DNA from: Rhodoferax sp. AJA081-3
GTDB taxonomy: Bacteria > Pseudomonadota > Gammaproteobacteria > Burkholderiales > Burkholderiaceae_C
DNA length: 64,000 bases
Assembly (NCBI RefSeq): GCF_017798165.1
Contig: NZ_CP059068.1
Span: 5,084,001 to 5,148,000 of the forward strand
Direction of reading: 5' to 3'
Part shown: piece after piece, positions 14,909 through 24,700 of the stretch
Layout: each line of letters starts with the position of its first letter
Position numbering within the stretch: the first letter of the stretch is position 1
Made by a program: the position numbers and the translations under genes
Notes under the pieces: model-generated
What the model saw: the letters and a program-made list of their open reading frames with translations, nothing else
The model's database searches: none
Told to the model about the DNA's origin: nothing

Positions 14909-15730
14909 TTACATCGCCTTGAACAGGTGGGCGTACAGGCGGCTGACGACAAACTTCTCTTTGAGCCCGCGCAGCGTGAGCGAAATTTTGCCTGCCTCGT
15001 CCCGGGTTGCTGCTTCAATGGCAAGGGCCCGCACAATGGTGCCGCGGTGGATTTGCCAGAACACGGTGGTGTCGATCTGCTCCTGCAGTTCCTTGAGCGG
15101 GGTGCGTATCAGGTACTCACGCTCGGCGGTCAGCACCCGCACGTATTTGTCGGCCGCCTCAAAACACAAGACGTCGGCGATGGGCACCATGCGGATGGCG
15201 TTGCCCACGCTGGCCTGTATGACGGTCAGGGGCGGCGCGGGTGTGGCTGCCGCCGGGGCGGTGGGGCTGGCCAGCAGACCGCGCAGCTGACCCAGGGTTG
15301 CTTCAAAATCAATAGCAGACTGTGCAGGTTTGGCGAGGGCTAGCTGCAGTTTTTCCACAGTCTTTTGCAGGCGTGGGGGTTGTACGGGCTTGAGCAGGTA
15401 GTCCATGGCCTGGGCTTCAAAGGCCTGCACGGCGTACTGGTCGTAGGCGGTCACAAACACCAGTTGCGGAAAGGGGCGGGCGCCTGGGCCGGTGGTAGGC
15501 CATTGCTCAGCCAATTCGGTGGCGGCGTCCAGCCCGCTCATGCCGGGCATACGAATATCAAAGAACAACACGTCGGGCAACAGGGCCAAGGCCTGGCGCA
15601 CGGCGCTGGCACCGTCGCCCACCGTGGCTACCACTTTCAGGGCGGGCCAGGCGCGGGCCAGCTCGGCCTGTAAAGACAGGGCGAGCAGGTGTTCGTCTTC
15701 GGCAATCAGTGCGGTTGGGGTGGTCGTCAT
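14909..15730 (-). CDS. LytTR-family response regulator
   Basis: A 273-residue protein. A receiver domain occupies residues 1-125 (ALIAEDEH, phospho-acceptor D58 in VLFFDIRMPGMSG, VTAYDQYAV, and the DYLLKPV lysine). A linker of about 40 residues follows, then a LytTR DNA-binding domain at about 165-273 (IADVLCFEAADKYVRVLT, FWQIHRGTIVR, VSRLYAHLFKAM). The protein is of the AlgR/LytT type that activates promoters with paired sites. The upstream gene encodes a LytS-like kinase, three bases away, forming a two-component operon. The linker contains a short interspersed-repeat copy (15301-15355). Confidence 0.93.
   Translation of the reverse strand: MTTTPTALIAEDEHLLALSLQAELARAWPALKVVATVGDGASAVRQALALLPDVLFFDIRMPGMSGLDAATELAEQWPTTGPGARPFPQLVFVTAYDQYAVQAFEAQAMDYLLKPVQPPRLQKTVEKLQLALAKPAQSAIDFEATLGQLRGLLASPTAPAAATPAPPLTVIQASVGNAIRMVPIADVLCFEAADKYVRVLTAEREYLIRTPLKELQEQIDTTVFWQIHRGTIVRALAIEAATRDEAGKISLTLRGLKEKFVVSRLYAHLFKAM
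15301..15355 (-). repeat. Interspersed repeat, in-frame copy in the response regulator linker
   Basis: On the minus strand it has GCTAGCCCTCGCCAAACCTG, CACAGTCTGC and TATTGATTTTGAAG. It corresponds to the TCTAGCCC..GTGxAATAT part of the repeat family and closely resembles the copy at 59551. It encodes residues around LALAKPAQSAIDFEA, between the two domains. Confidence 0.6.
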
Positions 15731-15733
15731 GGG

Positions 15734-16780
15734 TCAGGCTTTAGTGGTGGGGGCAGACAAAGGCAGGTGTATCAGCGTGGTGGCGCCTTGGCCAGGGGCA
15801 GAGGTTTGCTCTACACGGCTCTGTGTCTCGTAGGCGGCGGCCAGGCGTTCGCGTACCTGGGCCAGGCCAAAGCCGTTGGACCCTGGTGCAGCGGTGTCAA
15901 AACCTACGCCGGTGTCGGTGACCTCCAGGCAGAGCATGTTATTGCCACCGCGCCAGGCCCGCACGGTGACTGCACCACCCTCCACCTTGGGCTCCAGGCC
16001 GTGTTTGATGCTGTTTTCCACCAACGGCTGCAGCAGCAGCGAGGGTACGTTCTGGTCGGCCAGGTCGGCGGGCAGGTCCAGCTCGTAGTGCAGGCGGGGC
16101 CCCATGCGCACGGCCATCAGCTCCAGGTAGTCATGCAGGCGGTCAAATTCCAGTTGTAGCGCATGGCTGCTGGCGCGCGATGCGCTGAGTGTGGCGCGCA
16201 GGTAGGCCACCATGCGGTCCAGCATGTCCTGGGCACGCTGCGGGTCAATGGCAATCAGCACGCGCAGGTTGGCCAGCGTGTTGAATAGCATGTGGGGCTC
16301 CAGCTGGGTTTCCAGCAGCTTGAGCCGCGATTCGGCAGCCAGGTGTTTGGCCTCGGCAACCTTTTGTTCCAGGTGGGCGTGTTTGCCCTTGCTATAGAAG
16401 TAGTAGGTGACGACGGTGCCGATGCAGAAGGACATCAGGCCCGACAGCATCAGGTTGCGGCGCGAGGCATTGGCCCAGGTAGACCAGCCAAACCACCAAT
16501 CCGCCAGCGATGTGCCGATGGCAAAGCCCGCCACGATGCCCAGCACCGGGAACAGCTTGCCCCAGAAACCTTCCGGCCAACCGGTGTCCTGGTTGTTGGC
16601 CACAAGATGGCGGCCAAAGTCGATCACCGCCCAGCTAGAGCAGCCTATGGCCAGTGAATAGACCAGCGGGATTTCGTAGGAGCGCTCGGGCCGAAAGGCG
16701 TATTGGATGGCCGCAATGCCCAGGCAAAAGGCCAGCGTTTGCAAGAAGGCCTGCAGCTTTTCAATCCAGAAAAATTTCAT
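15734..16780 (-). CDS. LytS/AlgZ-type sensor histidine kinase
   Basis: A 348-residue protein. About four transmembrane segments lie in the first 135 residues (IEKLQAFLQTLAFCLGIAA, LVYSLAIGCSSWAVIDFG, FPVLGIVAGFAIG, MSFCIGTVVTYYFY). A short coiled coil follows, then the His_kinase domain with LEPHMLFNTLANLR (phospho-His near residue 163) and a HATPase domain with VENSIKHGLEP and NGFGLAQVRERL. It signals to the LytTR regulator immediately downstream. Its start overlaps the end of the preceding 2TM gene by four bases. No extracellular ligand domain is seen, so the membrane segments may sense the stimulus. Confidence 0.9.
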   Translation of the reverse strand: MKFFWIEKLQAFLQTLAFCLGIAAIQYAFRPERSYEIPLVYSLAIGCSSWAVIDFGRHLVANNQDTGWPEGFWGKLFPVLGIVAGFAIGTSLADWWFGWSTWANASRRNLMLSGLMSFCIGTVVTYYFYSKGKHAHLEQKVAEAKHLAAESRLKLLETQLEPHMLFNTLANLRVLIAIDPQRAQDMLDRMVAYLRATLSASRASSHALQLEFDRLHDYLELMAVRMGPRLHYELDLPADLADQNVPSLLLQPLVENSIKHGLEPKVEGGAVTVRAWRGGNNMLCLEVTDTGVGFDTAAPGSNGFGLAQVRERLAAAYETQSRVEQTSAPGQGATTLIHLPLSAPTTKA

Positions 16781-17100
16781 GGTTGGTTGCGCCTGTCTTG
16801 CGCGCGCTGCAGGCGCTCGCGTTCTTTGTCCACCATGCGTTCACGCAAGGAGCCACCGGCGCCCAGCAGCCAGACGGAAACCCCGTGCAGTGCCAGTCCC
16901 AGGCCCCAGCCCAGAAAGGGCGCCAGCGACCAGGGTCTGCGGCCAAAGCCGTATTGCGACAGCGAAAACACAACCAGGTTGACGATGACAAACACCGCCG
17001 CATGGATGAACCAGCCCAACTTGGCCCCCGCACGTTTGCGCGCCAGGCGGTCAATCTCTTCGGGGCTGAGCGGCGCCTTGGGTGTGTAGGGTTCAGCCAT
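16777..17100 (-). CDS. 2TM-domain membrane protein
   Basis: A 107-residue protein. A short cytoplasmic start (LSPEEIDRLARKRAGAK) leads into two transmembrane helices, WFIHAAVFVIVNLVVFSL and FLGWGLGLALHGVSVWLL, then a charged tail (RMVDKERERLQRAQDRR). This is the arrangement of the 2TM domain often found next to, or fused to, LytS-type histidine kinases. It overlaps the kinase gene by four bases and the upstream 3-hydroxyacyl-CoA dehydrogenase gene by eight, so all four genes appear translationally linked. A role as accessory subunit of the kinase is inferred. Confidence 0.8.
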   Translation of the reverse strand: MAEPYTPKAPLSPEEIDRLARKRAGAKLGWFIHAAVFVIVNLVVFSLSQYGFGRRPWSLAPFLGWGLGLALHGVSVWLLGAGGSLRERMVDKERERLQRAQDRRNQP

Positions 17101-18619
17101 GGATGGTCTTTCCTGCGAATACGTGGCGTTGCAGCAGTGGTGACAGGCGGTAGCGGTCTTCGCCGTAGCTCGCTCCCAGGTGGGTCAAAACCGTGCGGAT
17201 GGTGGGCAGCCCCACGGCATCGGCCCAGGCCAGTGGGCCCTTGGGGTAGTTCACACCCAGGCGCATGGCGGCGTCGGCCGCGGTGGCGGAGCACACGCCC
17301 TGGTAAACCGCATCTGCGGCCTCGTTGGCCAGCATGGCCACGGTGCGCATCACAGCCAGGCCGGGTATATCGGCCAGGCGAGACACCTGCAGACCCGCGG
17401 CTTGCAAGAGCCCAATGGCTGCGTCTGCCGCACCGTCTGAACACTGCGCTGCGCAGGTCATGGCCAGGCGGGTGGCCGTGGCGTAGTCCAGAGCCAGGTC
17501 AACCAGCACCACGTTGGCCAGGCCGCTGTCTGCCGCACGCTGGGTGGCGCTGCGGCCATCGGTGACAAACAGCACGGCGCCGTTGACCTGGGCTATACGG
17601 CCGTCGGCAGTTGGTGCTGTGTCGAAAGGGATAGTGGCTTGGGTCAGGCGCTGGGCCAGGGCCTGCGCGGCGGCGGAATCGCCGCACAGCGTAATGCCGG
17701 TGGGTATGGCGCGTGGGCCTTCGGTTTGTGCCGCGGGCTTGGACGCGCCTTCGCGGTAGTCATAAAAACCGCGACCACTTTTCTTGCCCAGGAAGCCGGC
17801 ATCCAGCAACTCCTTTTGCACCAGAGACGGCAGAAAACGCGGGTCGTTGTAAAAGGCGTTCCACACCGAGCAGGTGACGGCGTAGTTGACGTCGTGGCCA
17901 ATCATGTCCATCAGCTCAAACGGCCCCATGCGAAAGCCACCGGCCTCGCGCATCACGGCGTCGATGGTGGCACAGTCGGCCGCGCCTTCGGTCAACAGGC
18001 GCAGGGCTTCGCCGTAGTAAGGCCGGGCCACGCGGTTGACGATGAAGCCCGGGGTGGATTTGGCATGCACCGCGGTCTTGCCCCAGGCGGTGGCCGTGGC
18101 AAACAGCGTGGCGGCCACGGCAGGGTCGGTGGCCAGGCCGGAGACGATTTCAACCAGCGCCATCACCGGCGCCGGGTTGAAGAAGTGCAGGCCGGCCAGG
18201 CGCTGGGGGCGTTTAAGCGCCGCGCCAATGGCGGTGACCGAGATGGACGAGGTATTGGTGCCAAAGATGCAGTTCTCACCCACAATGCCTTCCAGCTCGG
18301 CATACAGGTTTTGTTTGGCCTGCAGGTTTTCCACAATGGCTTCGATCACCAGGCTGGTACCAGCCAGGTCCGATAGCTGTTGCACCGCCACCAGGTTGCT
18401 TCTGGCCTGGGCCGCCCGCTCGGGGCTGAGTTTGCCCTTGTCGGCCAGCTTGCTGATCTGGGCCTGGATGCTGCGGATGGCGTCTGCCGCGGCCCCGGGG
18501 CGGTTGTCCAGCAGTTGCACCCGGTGCCCGGCCACTGCCGCCACCTGGGCAATGCCGGCCCCCATGGCACCGGCTCCTATGACGGCAATGGTGGAAGCGG
18601 TTGGCAGGGCTGCAGTCAC
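17093..18619 (-). CDS. 3-hydroxyacyl-CoA dehydrogenase
   Basis: A 508-residue NAD-dependent enzyme of the PaaH/HbdA type that oxidises 3-hydroxyacyl-CoA in beta-oxidation and phenylacetate degradation. The Rossmann motif GAGAMGAGIAQVAA is at about residues 15-28. FGTNTSSISVT and LAGLHFFNPAPVMALVEIV carry the catalytic His, and VNRVARPYYGEALRLL and FRMGPFELMDMIGHDVNY belong to the first C-terminal domain. A second C-terminal dehydrogenase-like domain ends the protein (RLGVNYPKGPLAWADAVG). Length matches the long two-C-domain form. Other paa genes are absent here. Confidence 0.93.
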   Translation of the reverse strand: MTAALPTASTIAVIGAGAMGAGIAQVAAVAGHRVQLLDNRPGAAADAIRSIQAQISKLADKGKLSPERAAQARSNLVAVQQLSDLAGTSLVIEAIVENLQAKQNLYAELEGIVGENCIFGTNTSSISVTAIGAALKRPQRLAGLHFFNPAPVMALVEIVSGLATDPAVAATLFATATAWGKTAVHAKSTPGFIVNRVARPYYGEALRLLTEGAADCATIDAVMREAGGFRMGPFELMDMIGHDVNYAVTCSVWNAFYNDPRFLPSLVQKELLDAGFLGKKSGRGFYDYREGASKPAAQTEGPRAIPTGITLCGDSAAAQALAQRLTQATIPFDTAPTADGRIAQVNGAVLFVTDGRSATQRAADSGLANVVLVDLALDYATATRLAMTCAAQCSDGAADAAIGLLQAAGLQVSRLADIPGLAVMRTVAMLANEAADAVYQGVCSATAADAAMRLGVNYPKGPLAWADAVGLPTIRTVLTHLGASYGEDRYRLSPLLQRHVFAGKTIHG

Positions 18620-18681
18620 GGTGGGCGTCCTTCGGTATCGGGTGGCGGGCGACGCAATGGTAGCGGGTCTCAGTGCGGCAT

Positions 18682-19206
18682 TCAGGCCAGCGAAGTCTTG
18701 TGTGCGTCAACCCGGGGCTGGGCCAGGGCTACACGCCACAGCTGGGTGGCACGGGCCAGAAACACGCCGCTGAATGCGCCGTACAACATACCCAAGCTCA
18801 ACGCAAAACTGCTGTCATGCACCAGCGCAGGCTGCAACCGTGTGCTGACACCCACGGCGTATTTGGTCAGGAAGATACCCATGAATAGAATCAGCGGCAC
18901 CACACTGCCAGGCAGCACAAAGGTGCGGCTGGTTGCGTCGTACCGAATCTGGTTTGCACGGGCCGTGGAGCTGTAAAGCGCAAATGCCAGCGCCGCGCCG
19001 ACCACCCAGGTCAGCAGGGATTGGGGGGTGTCGCCAAAAACCGAGACGACACCGTACAAAGACAGAACCGTCATGGCCAGTGGAACGATGGTGGAGCGGG
19101 TCAGGCCCACGGTGCGGGTACGCATCTGGTTGATGCCCAGACACAGCAGGATGCCGAATACGGCGAAAACCCAGTTGGGTGTGTTGGTCAAAATTTGCAT
19201 CAGCAT
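18682..19206 (-). CDS. DUF6622-type integral membrane protein
   Basis: A 174-residue membrane protein beginning MLMQILTNTPNWVFAVFGIL, with about five hydrophobic segments. AGGAGAAACACC precedes the ATG at 19206 and fixes the start; an upstream in-frame start at 19308 lacks conservation. The sequence TPxWVFxxFxxLLxxGxxQ with RTVGLTRSTIVPLAM is typical of the DUF6622 family, whose function is unknown. It stands alone, 62 bp from the dehydrogenase gene and 130 bp from the DUF4139 gene. Confidence 0.75.
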   Translation of the reverse strand: MLMQILTNTPNWVFAVFGILLCLGINQMRTRTVGLTRSTIVPLAMTVLSLYGVVSVFGDTPQSLLTWVVGAALAFALYSSTARANQIRYDATSRTFVLPGSVVPLILFMGIFLTKYAVGVSTRLQPALVHDSSFALSLGMLYGAFSGVFLARATQLWRVALAQPRVDAHKTSLA

Positions 19207-19336
19207 GGTGTTTCTCCTGGAGGATTGGTGTGGCGTTGGCTGGACTTTGCCAGCGCCACTCCCCATCGAGAACTGCCTTGCGACGTTATCGCCTGTACAC
19301 GCCGCCAAACGCCCCGGCGCGGCGCGAAATGACGGC

Positions 19337-20788
19337 TTAGAACCGCACCAGGCTGCGATAGACCAGCTTGGTATTGCCTTCGGCAGGCACGGTGACCTTC
19401 CATACTGCGGTATTGCTGGAGCCCTTTGTGTGCGGCAGGCTGCTGGAGAGCACCTGCCAGTCGCCGGGCATGGGTTCCTGCACGGTCACCACCACGGGTT
19501 CTTTTTTGGCGTTTTTCAGCACCACCTCGTAAGCGCTCTCAAACACGTAGTTGTATTTGCTGGTGCCGCTGAGTTTTTTGAAGTCGGTCTGTTTCTTGTC
19601 GGCGGTCACGTCAAAGGCGTCACCCAGCTTCAGGCGCACGGTTTCGTTTTTGGGGGTGTGGTCCACCCGGTCTTCACCAATGAACTGGGCATTGCCAGCC
19701 TTGTCTTTCTTGTAGACGCGGATGATGCCCTTGGGCAGTGGCATGCCCAGTTGGGCGGTCTCCTTGTTGTCGAACTCCACAAACACACCCACCTTCATCT
19801 TCTGGCCCAGGTCACCGTGGCTGCTTTGGTAGTAATAGTCATTACCCTTGAGCAGCAGCTCCTTGCGCGCCGGTACGCCAGAGGCGGACAGCAGCGACAC
19901 CTGCTTGGTCTGGTTCTCGGCAATCGTGGTGGGGCGGGTCAGGGTGTAGAGGTGGTATTCGAAGAGTGACTCTTCCACCATGTCGTTCCTGGCCTTTGCC
20001 ATGGCGGGAGCGGGGGCAGCCACCGCGCGCATCAGCATCTCCCTCTGGGGTGCGACCTGGTTCACATCCCCCGCCACCAGTTGCAGCTTGGCATTGCGGT
20101 AGGTGGCGCCGCTGGTATTGGTTAGCGTGACCCAGCCGGAGATGTCGAGTTTGTCTTCAGCGGCATTGAGCTCAACCACGTAGTCGGCCTTCCAGGCCAG
20201 GCCGCCGGTCAGGTAACTCAGCTCCAGGTCTTGCTGCTGGGCGCCGGCATTGTCCAGCGCCATGACCAGGGTGGGGCGGTCGCGCAGGTTGGCGGGTACG
20301 TCGCCGTAGATGATGCGCCCAGGGATTCCGGTCTCGATGCGGTCGCCAATCTTCATCACGACACCGCTGTTGGCGGACAACACCTGTGCCTGCTCGGTGG
20401 TCTCTTGCCCGGTGGCGACATTGGTGCGGATGATGCTGACATTGCGGCCCACATACTTCTCCAGCAGCTTTTGCGGGGTCAGCAGGTCAAAGTCAAAGTT
20501 TTGCTCCAGCACCGAAACGCTGCCCGGCGCCGTGGTGCTGCGCAGCAGTGCGGTCTCGGGCCGCATACGGGCGCTGACATCGCGGAAGGCCAGATTGGAC
20601 GCACCACGCTTGAGTTGTATCTTGCGCTGGTCTTTGACCAGAGCCAGGTTTTCGTTGTAGATGGTGACGGCCACTTCTTGCTGGTCGGCCAGCGTGCTGC
20701 GCTGCTCTTCTGTCTGGGCATGGGCCAAGCTGGTGGCGCCGGCGATGAGGGTCAACGTGAACAGGGAGGCGCGAAGGGGTCTGTGCAT
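19337..20788 (-). CDS. Exported DUF4139 domain protein
   Basis: A 483-residue protein with signal peptide (MHRPLRASLFTLTLIAGATS, cleavage after AHA). The N-terminal part VTIYNENLALVKDQRKIQL is typical of DUF4140-like domains. It is followed by the DUF4139 domain: LSYLTGGLAWKADYVVELN, ISGWVTLTNTSGATYRNAKL and, at the end, EPVVVTVQEPMPGDWQVLS. Such proteins are predicted beta-sandwich envelope proteins; their biochemical role is unknown. Divergent from uppP. No nearby partner suggests a pathway. Confidence 0.85.
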   Translation of the reverse strand: MHRPLRASLFTLTLIAGATSLAHAQTEEQRSTLADQQEVAVTIYNENLALVKDQRKIQLKRGASNLAFRDVSARMRPETALLRSTTAPGSVSVLEQNFDFDLLTPQKLLEKYVGRNVSIIRTNVATGQETTEQAQVLSANSGVVMKIGDRIETGIPGRIIYGDVPANLRDRPTLVMALDNAGAQQQDLELSYLTGGLAWKADYVVELNAAEDKLDISGWVTLTNTSGATYRNAKLQLVAGDVNQVAPQREMLMRAVAAPAPAMAKARNDMVEESLFEYHLYTLTRPTTIAENQTKQVSLLSASGVPARKELLLKGNDYYYQSSHGDLGQKMKVGVFVEFDNKETAQLGMPLPKGIIRVYKKDKAGNAQFIGEDRVDHTPKNETVRLKLGDAFDVTADKKQTDFKKLSGTSKYNYVFESAYEVVLKNAKKEPVVVTVQEPMPGDWQVLSSSLPHTKGSSNTAVWKVTVPAEGNTKLVYRSLVRF

Positions 20789-20864
20789 AAGGGTTTCAGT
20801 CCATGTGGGTAGTGGAGAATAGGGCTCTGACTGTATGCCAAGCCCCGATGCGCTGCAATTGGCT

Positions 20865-20894
20865 TTGTAACTGCTACAAATATAAGAGCATACT
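20865..20894 (+). promoter_or_regulatory. Candidate sigma-70 promoter for uppP
   Basis: TTGTAA at 20865 and CATACT at 20889, spacer 18, each four of six to consensus, in an AT-rich stretch of the 154-bp divergent gap. Weak evidence. Confidence 0.35.
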
Positions 20895-20942
20895 AGTCAT
20901 ATTTCTCGCGGGCTATGGCCATTTTTTGCTTAAGGAGTTGTG

Positions 20943-21779
20943 TTGGATATTGCATTGCTGATCAAGGCCGCTGTGATGGGTGTTGTGGAGGGCTTTACAG
21001 AATTTTTACCAATTTCCAGCACGGGCCACCTGATCCTGGCCGGGGAGCTGATGAATTTTCTGGACCACGACAAGCGCCAGGTGTTTGAAATCTCCATCCA
21101 GACCGGTGCCATCTTTGCCGTGATCCTGGTGTATTGGCAAAAAATCCGCAGCACGCTGCTGGCGCTGCCCACCCAGGTGCAGGCCCAGAAATTTGCGTTG
21201 AATGTGCTGATTGGTTTCCTGCCGGCCGTGGTGCTGGGCCTGCTGTTTGGCAAAGTCATCAAGGCCCATTTGTTTACCCCGGTGGTGGTGGCCACCACCT
21301 TTATCGTGGGTGGTTTCATCATTTTGTGGGCCGAAAAGCGCCAGGCCGCGGGCGGCACCGCGGTGCGGGTGCTGGAAGCCGACGACATGGACTGGAAAGA
21401 CGCGCTGAAGGTCGGCCTTGTGCAGTGCCTGGCCATGGTGCCGGGCACCAGCCGCAGTGGCGCCACCATCATTGGCGGCATGCTGCTGGGCCTGTCACGC
21501 AAGGCGGCGACCGACTTCTCGTTTTACCTGGCCATCCCCACCTTGGTGGGGGCAGGCGTGTACAGCCTGTACAAAGACCGTGCCTTGCTCAGCATGGCCG
21601 ATGTGCCGCTGTTTGCAGTGGGGCTGGTCATGTCCTTCCTGAGTGCCTGGGTGTGTGTGCGCTGGTTGCTGCGCTTTATTGCCACCCACAGCTTTGTGGG
21701 GTTTGCCTATTACCGTATCGCGTTTGGCATCGTGGTGTTGGCCACCGCGTGGACCGGCACGGTGAACTGGGCGGCTTAA
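20943..21779 (+). CDS. uppP: Undecaprenyl-diphosphate phosphatase
   Basis: A 278-residue integral membrane enzyme that removes one phosphate from undecaprenyl diphosphate, recycling the lipid carrier for peptidoglycan synthesis. The active-site motif [14 protein letters not shown] is at residues 16-29 and the second motif is [11 protein letters not shown]. About eight membrane helices. TTG at 20943 is chosen as start because AAGGAG ends five bases before it and family members begin MDI; GTG at 20940 is possible but too close to the Shine-Dalgarno. The stop overlaps that of the convergent giant repeat gene by three bases. Confidence 0.95.
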   Translation: MDIALLIKAAVMGVVEGFTEFLPISSTGHLILAGELMNFLDHDKRQVFEISIQTGAIFAVILVYWQKIRSTLLALPTQVQAQKFALNVLIGFLPAVVLGLLFGKVIKAHLFTPVVVATTFIVGGFIILWAEKRQAAGGTAVRVLEADDMDWKDALKVGLVQCLAMVPGTSRSGATIIGGMLLGLSRKAATDFSFYLAIPTLVGAGVYSLYKDRALLSMADVPLFAVGLVMSFLSAWVCVRWLLRFIATHSFVGFAYYRIAFGIVVLATAWTGTVNWAA

Positions 21780-24700
21780 GCGCGGTTATTGACCGCCAGC
21801 ACACCTGCGGGGTCTGGCTGCTTGTTCATGCCGTTGCCCGACAGCGCGGCGACGGCGTGTGAGGATTCGGCGATGAGGTTGCCATTCGCATCGAACTGGC
21901 GCAAGGCCTGTACCAGTTGGTTGGTGGTGCTGTAGGACGACGTGCCCGAACCGTTGGCGAGCGGCTTCGCCGATCCGTCGATAGATTCGTACAGATCAAA
22001 TTGTTTGTTGGCATGGCTTTGCTCAAACGCCGCCATGGCATCGACCAAGCCGAATACCCCCAATTGCATGGGCGTGGGGTCTACGGCCAACACCGTAGTC
22101 GTTGCTCCCCCAGCGGCAGGCACTGCCTTGTCTTTGTCGGTGGCAAACCAGACATCGGCCAAGCCATGGGTGCGTCCGTCGTTGGTCTGGTAGCTTGATA
22201 CCAGGCCCACCGTGTTGCCGTTGTCATTGAAGGACGTGGCAAAAGCGTTCAGGTCGAAGTTGACAATGCCAAGATCGGCCAGCGTGTGTAGTTCTCCGTG
22301 GTCCGTGGCGCCATTGGAGTTGGTGTCCGTCCAGACCTTGAGCTCGGCATAGTTCAGGTCGTTGTTGGAGATGTATCCATCCAGGTCACTGTCCAGTTCG
22401 GCCAAGGCCTGGTAACCGTCGCGGGCTTGGTCCCCATTCTGCATTTGCGTCGCATCACCAAACAGCTCCGACGCATTGTTGATCACGCCATCGTAGTTGC
22501 GGTCCAGAACCAGGAACCCATCGCCGGGATCGGCCCAGCCTGTAGGCGTTAAGTTTCCGTCTGCAAAGATGTCATAGCGCACACCATTGTTGATGCTTTG
22601 CGAATAAATACCGTTGTCGTTGAGGTCGAGAATCAGAGGGACGAAATCCAGGCACACGAATTGGGACGTGGTCATGGCATTCATTTGGTCCATGCTCAGG
22701 GCCGCCACCTGGAAGTGCGTCAGCGCGGTCACCTGGTCGGTCGACAGCGCAACAATCTGATCGGTGTTAAAACCGGCAATGGCCGCCGTAGCGATCGCCG
22801 CCACATCCGCCGTTTCCAGCGCAACGATGTTGTCGGTGGTAAACGCGTTGACCTGGGATGACTTGAGTGCGCCAAATTGGGTGGTGGTCAGCGCAATCAC
22901 CTGGTCCGAGTTCAGGGCCGCGATGTCGCGGGTCTCGATCGCGGCGATCTGCTGTGTGGCTAACACACCGATCTGGTCGGTGGTCAAGGCGCCTATGGCA
23001 TCTGTACTGAGTGCGACCACAGCGGCTGTGCTGAGTGCAGAAATGTCTCCGGTTTCCAGGGCCTGTATCTGGTCGGTGGTGAGCGCGGCCACCTGGTTGG
23101 TCTTGAGCGCAGCCACCTGGTTGGACGTCAGCGCGGATATCTGATCGGTCTGCAAAGCCCCAATGGCCAGGGTGTTGAGCGCGGCAATGGCGGCTGTGCT
23201 GAGTGCTCCCACCCCCGTGCCCAAGGCAATGATCTGGTCGGTGGTCAGTGCCCCCATTTGGGCGGTGGACAGGGCGCCAATCTGGGTGGTGCCCATGGCC
23301 AGAAACTGGTCGGTGCTCAGCACCGCGATGTCGCGGGTTTCGATGGCGATGATCTGGCTGCTGGACAGGGCGCCAATCTGGTCGGTGGTGATGGCCGTAA
23401 ATGCTGCCGTGCTCAGGGCCACGATGGCCGCGGTACTCAGGGCGCTTATGTCGGCCGTCTCGATAGCGGCCAACTGGTCACTGGAGAGGGTGACCACCTG
23501 GTTGGTCTTCAGGGCGGCAATTTGCGCAGAGCCCAGGGCCACGATCTGGTCGGTTGTCAGCGCGGTGATGCCAGCCGTGGTGATGGCCGCCGTGGCCGCA
23601 GTGCCCAAAGCAGCAATGCCCGTGGTGCCCAGGGCCTGTATGTTGTCGCTGTTCAGCGCGCCAATTTGCGACGTCTTCAGGGCGGCCACCTGTACCGTGC
23701 CCAAGGAGCCCACCTGGTCGGTGTTCAGCACGGCAATGTCGCGCGTTTCTATGGCCGCAATTTGCTGGGTGGACAACGCGCCTAACTGGTCCGTGCTCAG
23801 TATGCTGACGGCTTGGGTGCTCAAGGCCACCACCTGCGCGGTGGTCAGCGCCAGCATCTGGTTGGTGGAGAGTGAGGCAATCTGGTCTGTGTTGAGCAGG
23901 GCCACTGTTGCAGTGGGCAGCGCCGCAATGGCCGCGGTCGTGAAGCTGGTCAATGGCAGCCCGCCGGACAGAGTCAAGGTGGTCAGCTGGTTGGGTGTCA
24001 GCGCGCTGATCTGGGCCGGCGTCATGGCCGTGACCTGGGTGGAGCTCAGCGCCGCCAGATCGCGGGTTTCTATGGCCACGATCTGCTGGGTGCCCAGTGC
24101 CACGATCTGGTCGGTGCTGAGTGCCACGAAGTCTGCGGTGTTCAGCGCCACAATCGCCGCGGTTCCCAGGGCAGCGATGTGTGCGGCGTTCAACGCAACG
24201 ACCTGGTCGGTGGTGAGTGCGGCGATATCCCGCGTTTCAATGGCCGCCACCTGGTGGGTGCCCAGTGCGGCAATCTGTTCCGTGGTCAGGGCGCTGATGG
24301 CGGCGGTGCTCAGCGCCGCGATGGCCGCCGTCCCCATGGCGGTTAAATCCGTAATCTCAATGGCGGCCGCCTGGTTGCTGGTCAAGGCGGCAACCTGGCT
24401 GGTCTTCAGCGCTGCGATCTGGTCCGAGCTGAGGCTGACGATCTGGTCTGTCGACAGGGCCGCTATCGCCGCCGTGCCAAAGCCCGTGATGGCAGCAGGA
24501 TTGAGGGCCGCCAGGCCCACGGTACCCAGGGTGTTGATGGCCGCGGTGCTCAAGGCCCCAACTTGGCTGGTGGTTAATGCCCCCAGTTGTGTTGGGCTCA
24601 GCGCCGTGATCTGGTCGGTGGTCAGCACCGCAACATCGCGCGATTCGATGGCCGCCACCTGGTCTGTGGACAGTGCCACGATGTGGTCCAGCGTCAGTGC

